Assembly: GCF_022698145.1 (NCBI RefSeq)
Contig: NZ_JALDAX010000013.1
Location: forward strand, 1 to 64,000
Source of the DNA: Streptomyces spinosisporus
GTDB lineage: Bacteria; Actinomycetota; Actinomycetes; Streptomycetales; Streptomycetaceae
Reading direction: 5' to 3'
Length of the DNA: 64,000 nt
The notes below the pieces were generated by a model. The model did no database searches and was not told the origin of the DNA. It saw only the letters and a program-made list of their open reading frames with translations. The position numbers were made by a program, and so were the translations under genes. Of the stretch, positions 59,099 through 64,000 are shown piece by piece; within the stretch, counting starts at the first letter, position 1, and the number at the start of each line of letters is the position of its first letter.

Positions 59099-59863
59099 TC
59101 ACTCCTGCGGCGACCCGGCGCCCGCCGCACGCTCACCCCGCTGCCCGTACCCCCGCAACTTCTCCCCCACCTCTGCCACCTGTTCGTTGGAGAGGAGGGT
59201 CGGGGACAGGCCCGGGACGGAGGATGCGGTCAGCCAGAGGCGGCACATCCACTCGAGTTGGGCCGTCCGGTCGTAGGCCTGGTCCAGGGTGGCGCCGTAG
59301 GTGACCGTGCCGTGGTTCTGGAGCAGGCAGCCGGTGCGGTCGGCGAGGGCGCGGAGCATGTTCTCGGCCAACTCGTCGGTGCCGTATGTCGCATACGGGG
59401 CGACTCGGACGGGTCCGCCGAGGGCGGCCGCCATGTAGTGGATCGTCGGGAGCTCGGGGACGAGCGTCGAGACGGCGGTCGCGTGCACGGCGTGCGTGTG
59501 CACGACGGCGGCGGCGTCGGTGGTGCGGTACACGGCGAGATGCATGGGCAGCTCGCTGGTCGGGACCAGGGTGCCGAGCACCTGCCGGCCGTCGAGGTCC
59601 ACGCCGGTCACGTCGTCCGGCGCGAGCCGGTCGTAGGGCACGCCCGAGGGCGTGACCAGCACCGTGTCGCCCACCCGGACGGAGACATTGCCGGACGTGC
59701 CGACGACCAGTCCCTCGGACACCGTGCGGCGGGCCGTGGCGACGAGAGCCTCCCAGGCATGCGCCTCCTCGGGGAGCACACCCCTCCCCCACGCCTCCGG
59801 CACACGCCGTGCACTCTCCCGGGCGTCCCGCCCGTCCCCCTGATCCCGCCGCTGCTCACCCAT
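59099..59863 (-). CDS. Class II aldolase/adducin-family protein
   Basis: A 254-residue metal-dependent aldolase-like protein. Motifs: GTSGNVSVR near 55-63, the acidic SELPMHLAVY and the zinc-ligand pair in VVHTHAVHATAVS, followed by LLQNHGTVTYG. Similar to L-fuculose/L-ribulose-phosphate aldolases; the exact substrate is unknown. The start ATG 59863 gives a normal-length N-terminus. Confidence 0.88.
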   Translation of the reverse strand: MGEQRRDQGDGRDARESARRVPEAWGRGVLPEEAHAWEALVATARRTVSEGLVVGTSGNVSVRVGDTVLVTPSGVPYDRLAPDDVTGVDLDGRQVLGTLVPTSELPMHLAVYRTTDAAAVVHTHAVHATAVSTLVPELPTIHYMAAALGGPVRVAPYATYGTDELAENMLRALADRTGCLLQNHGTVTYGATLDQAYDRTAQLEWMCRLWLTASSVPGLSPTLLSNEQVAEVGEKLRGYGQRGERAAGAGSPQE

Positions 59864-59984
59864 GCCGCGATCCTGCCAGGGGCGTCCGCAACCCGCCGCC
59901 GGGCGGGGGCACTTTAGGACGGAAGCCGAGCTTCCGAAAGTGTGCGTATGCGGACAAATCACCTTGTCGCCCTGCTTGGCCTGG

Positions 59985-60006
59985 GATCGCCGAACATTCG
60001 GCGATC
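59985..60006 (+). promoter_or_regulatory. Inverted repeat upstream of the lysozyme gene
   Basis: gatcgccg (59985-59992) and cggcgatc (59999-60006) are perfect 8-bp arms with a 6-nt loop, 53 nt upstream of the start. It could be an operator or an RNA hairpin in the leader. Confidence 0.5.
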
Positions 60007-60059
60007 TTCCAGTAGCCTCCGGTTGATTTGTCGTGCACGTCGCCATTCCGGGGGGAAAC

Positions 60060-60809
60060 ATGGCTCGTGATCGCAAACCGTTCCGCCGCCGCACCTGCGT
60101 GATCGCGGCCTCCGTGGCGGCACTCACCACCGGCGGGGCCCTCCTCGCCGAGCTTCCGGCCTCGGCGGCCGGCCTTCCGAAGGGACACGACGTCTCCTCG
60201 CACCAGAAGAACGTCAACTGGTCGCGCGCGAAGGCCAAGGGCGCCAGGTTCGTCTACATCAAGGCGACCGAGTCCACGACGTACCGCAACCCGTACTTCG
60301 GCAAGCAGTACAGCGGCGCCCGCAACGCCGGCATCATCCGCGGCGCCTACCACTTCGCACTGCCGAACAAGTCGTCCGGCAAGTCCCAGGCGGCGTACTT
60401 CGTACGCAACGGCGGCCGGTGGAGTGCGGACGGCTGGACGCTGCCGCCGGCGCTCGACATCGAATACAACCCGTACGACAAGAAGCACAAGTGCTACGGC
60501 CTCAGCCACGCGAGCATGGTCGGCTGGATCAGATCGTTCAGCAACGAGGTCTACCGGCGCACCGGCCGCCACCCGGTGATCTACACGACCACCCACTGGT
60601 GGAACACCTGCACCGGCAAGAGCCGCGCGTTCGCCTCGAACCACGCGCTGTGGCTGGCCCGCCACAACTCGGCCAGTGCGGGAGCGCTGCCCGCCGGATG
60701 GTCGTTCTGGACCTTCTGGCAGTACGACAACAGCGGCAGCCTGCCGGGTGACCAGAATCTCTTCAACGGTTCCAGCACCCAGCTGAAGCGATTCGCCAGG
60801 GGCCGCTAG
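60060..60809 (+). CDS. Secreted GH25 lysozyme (Chalaropsis type)
   Basis: A 249-residue secreted N-acetylmuramidase. A Tat/Sec-like signal (RKPFRRRTCVIAASVAALTTGG, cut near SAAG) precedes a GH25 barrel with catalytic Asp D44 in GHDVSSHQ and the DIEYN motif near the middle. It should cleave peptidoglycan during growth or against competitors. ATG 60060 follows GGGGGAA; an upstream ATG at 60033 is rejected. Confidence 0.94.
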   Translation: MARDRKPFRRRTCVIAASVAALTTGGALLAELPASAAGLPKGHDVSSHQKNVNWSRAKAKGARFVYIKATESTTYRNPYFGKQYSGARNAGIIRGAYHFALPNKSSGKSQAAYFVRNGGRWSADGWTLPPALDIEYNPYDKKHKCYGLSHASMVGWIRSFSNEVYRRTGRHPVIYTTTHWWNTCTGKSRAFASNHALWLARHNSASAGALPAGWSFWTFWQYDNSGSLPGDQNLFNGSSTQLKRFARGR

Positions 60810-60839
60810 CCGAGGAACATCAAGGGGCACCAGGGGACC

Positions 60840-60874
60840 GGAGGCCGCCGGAACCGGGCGGAGCGGCGGCCTCC
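60840..60874 (+). terminator. Stem-loop after the lysozyme gene
   Basis: ggaggccgcc (60840-60849) pairs with ggcggcctcc (60865-60874), a perfect 10-bp stem with a 15-nt loop, 30 nt past the stop. No U-tract. Confidence 0.65.
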
Positions 60875-60902
60875 TCACCTGGTCACCCCCACGCCCCTCC
60901 CA

Positions 60903-60924
60903 GTTCACTTGCCGTTCACCCAGG
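60903..60924 (+). promoter_or_regulatory. PHO box (PhoP-binding site) upstream of pit
   Basis: Two adjacent 11-nt direct repeats, GTTCACTTGCC (60903-60913) and GTTCACCCAGG (60914-60924), match the Streptomyces PHO box (GTTCACC core plus four variable bases). The box lies 48 nt before the pit start. In S. coelicolor, Pit genes are reported as PhoP-controlled. Confidence 0.85.
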
Positions 60925-60971
60925 TTGCCTACGGTCAACCGACCGATGACCTCGAACGATTGCCTGGGTAA

Positions 60972-62219
60972 ATGGAAAACTTCTCGCTGATCCTCGCGAT
61001 TGTGGTCGTCACCGCACTCGCGTTTGATTTCACGAACGGTTTCCACGACACCGCCAACGCGATGGCCACCACCATCTCGACCGGCGCACTCAAGCCCAAG
61101 GTCGCGGTGGCCATGTCCGCCGTGCTGAACCTTGTCGGCGCCTTCCTCTCGGTGGAGGTCGCCAACACGATCTCCAAGGGTCTCGTCGACGAGACCGGCA
61201 TACGTCCCGAGGTCATATTCGCGGCGCTGGTCGGCGCGATCCTCTGGAACCTCGCGACCTGGCTGCTGGGACTCCCTTCCAGCTCCTCGCACGCCCTGAT
61301 GGGCGGTCTGATCGGCGCCACCATCGCCTCGGCCGGCTTCGGTGCCGTGCACGGCGACGTACTCGTCACCAAGGTGCTCCTGCCGGCGCTCGCCGCCCCG
61401 ATCGTGGCGGGACTCGCCGCGATGCTCGCCACCCGGCTGTCGTACGGGATCGGCCGCAGGGCCGACGGCAAGGCCGCCGAGAAGGGCTATCGCGCCGGGC
61501 AGATCGCCTCCGCAGGTTTGGTCTCCCTGGCCCACGGCACGAACGACGCGCAGAAGACGATGGGCATCATCACCCTCGCTCTGGTCGCCGGCGGTGTCGT
61601 CGCCCCCGACTCCGACCCGCCCACCTGGGTCATCCTCTCCGCCGGCCTCGCCATCGCGCTCGGCACCTACATCGGCGGCTGGCGCATCATCCGCACGATG
61701 GGCAAGGGCCTGACCGAGCTCCAGCCGCAGCAGGGCTTCGCCGCCCAGACCAGTGCGGCGACGGCGATCCTGGCCTCCTCGCACCTCGGCTTCTCCCTGT
61801 CCACCACGCATGTCGTCTCCGGTTCGGTGATGGGTGCGGGACTCGGCCGCAAGGGCGGGGTGGTCCGCTGGTCGACGGCGACCCGGATGCTGGTCGCCTG
61901 GGTGCTCACGCTTCCGGCCGCGGCCGTGGTCGGCGCCGGCGCGGAGTCCGTGACGGACCTCGGCGACTGGGGCACCGCCGTGGTGGCCGTCTTCCTCGTC
62001 GCCGCCAGTGCCGCCATCTGGAAGCTCTCCCGCCGCGAGGTCGTCGACGCCACGAACGTCAACGACACCGAGGAGCCGGCCGGCGTGGTGACCACGGCGA
62101 TCGCCGCCGTGACCCCGCCGCCCGCGGCCACGGTGACCGAGGAGCTGACGGCCACCGTCCCCGCCCCGGTCACGACCGCCACCCCCGAGTCGGCGACCCC
62201 GCCGGCCGCGACCGTCTGA
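60972..62219 (+). CDS. pit: Low-affinity inorganic phosphate transporter (Pit family)
   Basis: A 415-residue permease with about ten TM helices and the two inverted Pit signatures GFHDTANAMATTI (near 17-29) and GTNDAQKTMGI (near 187-197). It imports metal-phosphate using the proton gradient. The C-terminal tail (TVTEELTATVPAPVTTATPESATPP) is a low-complexity Thr/Pro/Ala stretch. No DUF47/PhoU-like partner gene is present; instead a 73-residue membrane protein follows after 40 nt, the arrangement I recall for S. coelicolor pitH2. A PHO box precedes it. Confidence 0.95.
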   Translation: MENFSLILAIVVVTALAFDFTNGFHDTANAMATTISTGALKPKVAVAMSAVLNLVGAFLSVEVANTISKGLVDETGIRPEVIFAALVGAILWNLATWLLGLPSSSSHALMGGLIGATIASAGFGAVHGDVLVTKVLLPALAAPIVAGLAAMLATRLSYGIGRRADGKAAEKGYRAGQIASAGLVSLAHGTNDAQKTMGIITLALVAGGVVAPDSDPPTWVILSAGLAIALGTYIGGWRIIRTMGKGLTELQPQQGFAAQTSAATAILASSHLGFSLSTTHVVSGSVMGAGLGRKGGVVRWSTATRMLVAWVLTLPAAAVVGAGAESVTDLGDWGTAVVAVFLVAASAAIWKLSRREVVDATNVNDTEEPAGVVTTAIAAVTPPPAATVTEELTATVPAPVTTATPESATPPAATV

Positions 62220-62259
62220 GCCCACCCGGCCCGACCCGGCCTGAAGGAAGAGAAGCAGC

Positions 62260-62481
62260 ATGAAGATCGACTGGGCAGCTCTGGGCTCCGTCTTCGGCGT
62301 CAGCCTCGCGGTCACCGTGGGCCTCGTCGCCCTGTTCACCCTCGGCATCATGGGCCTGTCGCACCGCGAGCGCGCGGCAGCCCAGGGCAACTCGGCGACC
62401 CTCGCGGTCACGGGCGCGTACGTGGCCTTCGCGGGGTGTGTGGCGGCGGTGGCGTACGGGATCTCGCTGATCGTGGCCTGA
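62260..62481 (+). CDS. Small two-TM protein, cotranscribed with pit
   Basis: A 73-residue membrane protein with two hydrophobic segments (SVFGVSLAVTVGLVALFTLGIMGL, about 10-33, and AVTGAYVAFAGCVAAVAYGISLIV, about 49-72). The ATG is preceded by GAAGGAAGAG, and the gene lies 40 nt after pit and before a strong terminator, so it belongs to the same PhoP-controlled transcript. Conserved next to Pit in Streptomyces; may modulate the carrier. Confidence 0.85.
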   Translation: MKIDWAALGSVFGVSLAVTVGLVALFTLGIMGLSHRERAAAQGNSATLAVTGAYVAFAGCVAAVAYGISLIVA

Positions 62482-62500
62482 CACAACAGCCCCACGAGTC

Positions 62501-62538
62501 GGGCCGGGACACTCCTTTGAGTGACCCGGCCCCTTTTT
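62501..62538 (+). terminator. Rho-independent terminator of the pit operon
   Basis: gggccggg (62501-62508) pairs with cccggccc (62525-62532), with an inner cactc/gagtg stem and a CTTT loop, one A-A mismatch between, followed by CTTTTT. Strong intrinsic terminator. Confidence 0.9.
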
Positions 62539-62701
62539 GACGTGCCAAAAGGCCGAATGCCGGTGCTCGGCCAACCCTACCCATGGAAAAGTGACATGTG
62601 TCATAATGCCAACTGGCCGTCCGCACACATCACTTACCCATATGGCATCCAGCCCTGTGCAGCGTGATATGTGGCCCTGACGGTCACTGAGGAGCAAGGT
62701 C

Positions 62702-63559
62702 ATGCCCAGGGAAGTCGATCCCAGCCTCAACCGCCGCAAACTCCGTCTCGAACTACGCAGCCTCCGTGAAGCCACGGGAGAGAGCCGAGATCAGGTCGCG
62801 CAGGCACTCGAGTGGTCGGTCTCCAAGCTCATCCGGATCGAGGGCGGCACGGTCAGCATGTCCGTCACGGATCTGCGAGCGCTGCTGCAGCACTACGGCG
62901 TGGCGGACGAGGAGTTGAAGGCCGACCTGGAGGCTGCCGCCCGCGGTTCGAAAGGGCCGAACTGGTGGGCCGGGTTCCGCTCCATCGTCGACCGCGGTTA
63001 CGACCAGTACCTGGGGTTCGAGAGTGCCGCCGCCTCGATCCGCACCTATCACCCCGTCATCGTCCCCGGCCTGCTGCAGACCGAGGACTACGCGATGGCC
63101 ATGCTGAGCACTCGTCTCGAACAGCCGCTGGCCCGCAGGCTCGTCGAACTGCGCATGGAACGCCAGGAGCGGGCCTTCGGCAGCGACACTCCTCCCTGGA
63201 CCTTCTTCGTTCTCGACGAGGCCGCTCTGCGTCGGCAGGTCGGTGGAGGCATGGTGCAGCGCAACCAGCTCCGGCACCTGATCGAGATGGCGTCACGGCC
63301 ACGGGTCGAGCTCAAGGTCCTCCCGTTCACCGCGCCCGCCCACTACTCGACCCTCGGCAGCTTCATCCTCCTCGGCTACGAGGGCGAGGAGGACGTTCTG
63401 TATCTGGAGACGTACGCGAGCAACCAGTCGATCCGGGACGACCACGAGGCCGTGGTGCCCTACCAGGAATGTTTCGAGTACCTGCGTGAGACCGCCATCG
63501 GCGGTGAACCGGCCATCTCGCTGATCGAGCAGATCAGGGAAGGCACCGACACCAGCTGA
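62702..63559 (+). CDS. XRE/DUF5753-type regulator (Scr1-like)
   Basis: A 285-residue regulator. The N-terminal helix-turn-helix (LNRRKLRLELRSLREATGESRDQVAQALEWSVSKLIRIEGG, about 9-49) is of the XRE type, and the rest is the DUF5753 domain (FESAAASIRTYHPVIVPGLLQTEDYA ... RPRVELKVLPF). In Streptomyces such regulators (WhiJ-like) usually pair with a DUF397 protein, but none lies next to it; instead a membrane gene follows. The ATG is preceded by GAGGAG. Confidence 0.92.
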   Translation: MPREVDPSLNRRKLRLELRSLREATGESRDQVAQALEWSVSKLIRIEGGTVSMSVTDLRALLQHYGVADEELKADLEAAARGSKGPNWWAGFRSIVDRGYDQYLGFESAAASIRTYHPVIVPGLLQTEDYAMAMLSTRLEQPLARRLVELRMERQERAFGSDTPPWTFFVLDEAALRRQVGGGMVQRNQLRHLIEMASRPRVELKVLPFTAPAHYSTLGSFILLGYEGEEDVLYLETYASNQSIRDDHEAVVPYQECFEYLRETAIGGEPAISLIEQIREGTDTS

Positions 63560-63602
63560 TCCCCGTACCCGAGGAGTCCGGGGCAGAAGAAGGGGCCACA
63601 CT

Positions 63603-64000
63603 ATGCCGGCCGCTTGGCGAGAGTGGTTGCGACGAGTTCTGGCAGCCATCACGAACGTCCCGGGCGGCACCGTTGGTGCGGAAGGGACTGCAGGCGCCGA
63701 CGGGTCCGGTGGTGGATCCCCCGAACCGGCACCGGGCTCCTGTTCGTCGACCGAACAGCCGGCGCCGGGCCCCACCTACAACGGCCTCGTCGAGCACGCC
63801 ATCGACGACGAGGGCCGGACCACCAGGATGGACACGCTGGACCGCCACCGCACGGACGACCACATCCGGCTGATGCGGGCGACCGTCATCTACTGCACCG
63901 GCGGTGTGGTCGTGCTGGTGATCCTCCTGGCGGGACTGGCCACGGTGCTCGGCCTGTTCCACGTCACCTCGCCCGTGGTGCTCGGGCCGGTCCTGTCCGG
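63603..64000 (+). CDS. Membrane protein, 5' part only (cut by the right edge)
   Basis: Reading frame open from ATG 63603 to the end of the window with no stop; at least 132 residues. An amphipathic start (PAAWREWLRRVLAAIT) is followed by a Gly/Pro/Ser-rich stretch, then NGLVEHAIDDEGRTTRMDTLDRHRTDDHIRLMRA and one TM helix (VIYCTGGVVVLVILLAGLATVLGLF, about 95-119). RBS AAGAAGGGG precedes. Follows the DUF5753 regulator by 43 nt and could be its partner. No family recognised from the visible part. Confidence 0.75.
   Translation, partial: MPAAWREWLRRVLAAITNVPGGTVGAEGTAGADGSGGGSPEPAPGSCSSTEQPAPGPTYNGLVEHAIDDEGRTTRMDTLDRHRTDDHIRLMRATVIYCTGGVVVLVILLAGLATVLGLFHVTSPVVLGPVLS

Noticed and set aside
1..64000. 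tRNA genes, CRISPR arrays, IS elements or prophage
   Set aside because: No cloverleaf T-loop boxes, regularly spaced repeats, transposase or phage structural genes were recognised on either strand.

Overview
The window is chromosomal DNA from a Streptomyces or a very close relative. The evidence is the very high G+C content with strong third-position GC bias, frequent GTG/TTG starts, a chaplin gene, a streptophobe-type membrane protein, an SGM_5486-type mini-protein, InhA-type enoyl-ACP reductase, SLT/GH25 cell-wall hydrolases and a DUF5753-type helix-turn-helix regulator. From memory, the order chpE / two-component pair / queA / serB / sixA / fabG-inhA / tldD-tldE / tyrS / moaA / actP / S8 protease resembles the SCO18xx region of S. 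coelicolor; this was not checked by alignment. I see no IS element, prophage, tRNA or CRISPR array.

Layout. 0-0.4 kb: promoters and 5' leader of an rRNA operon that runs off the left edge on the minus strand. 0.4-12 kb: mpg, a Spo0M-like and a PEBP-like protein, an HNH nuclease, a stomatin/NfeD pair, an ABC ATPase, chaplin E, a two-component system, SDR-queA, and an SLT-domain wall protein behind a structured leader. 12-24 kb: a two-FHA ABC transporter (Rv1747 type), a streptophobe protein, serB, sixA, an MFS exporter with a divergent GntR regulator, and fabG-fabI. 24-34.7 kb: tldD-tldE, tyrS, small stress and membrane proteins, moaA, the DUF485-actP operon and a secreted subtilisin-like protease. 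34.8-39.5 kb: a CoA-transferase, a CopD-like membrane protein and an alcohol dehydrogenase. 44.9-64 kb: a DnaQ/BRCT protein, SURF1, GH15, an Asp23 envelope-stress operon, an ABC-F protein, a GH25 lysozyme, a PhoP-boxed Pit phosphate permease, and a regulator followed by a membrane gene cut by the right edge.

The most unusual locus is the three-gene minus-strand operon at 38.6-44.8 kb. Its first gene encodes a 1756-residue fusion of a caspase-like protease (FTGHG and DACRD motifs), an Hsp90-like GHKL ATPase with all key motifs intact, and a long C-terminal region with about six degenerate repeats of a helical module. The second encodes a 115-residue zinc-ribbon protein and the third a three-TM membrane protein; the genes are 7 nt apart or overlap by 4 nt. 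Parts of the large gene show relaxed codon use. By domain logic this looks like an NTP-dependent immunity or cell-suicide system; its function is inference.

Regulatory DNA worth noting: a PHO box of two 11-nt direct repeats ahead of pit; perfect palindromes between the MFS and GntR genes and upstream of the CoA-transferase; a strong rRNA promoter whose -35 box overlaps the mpg stop codon; tandem repeats upstream of tldD and of a secreted-protein gene; and several strong terminator hairpins between convergent genes.
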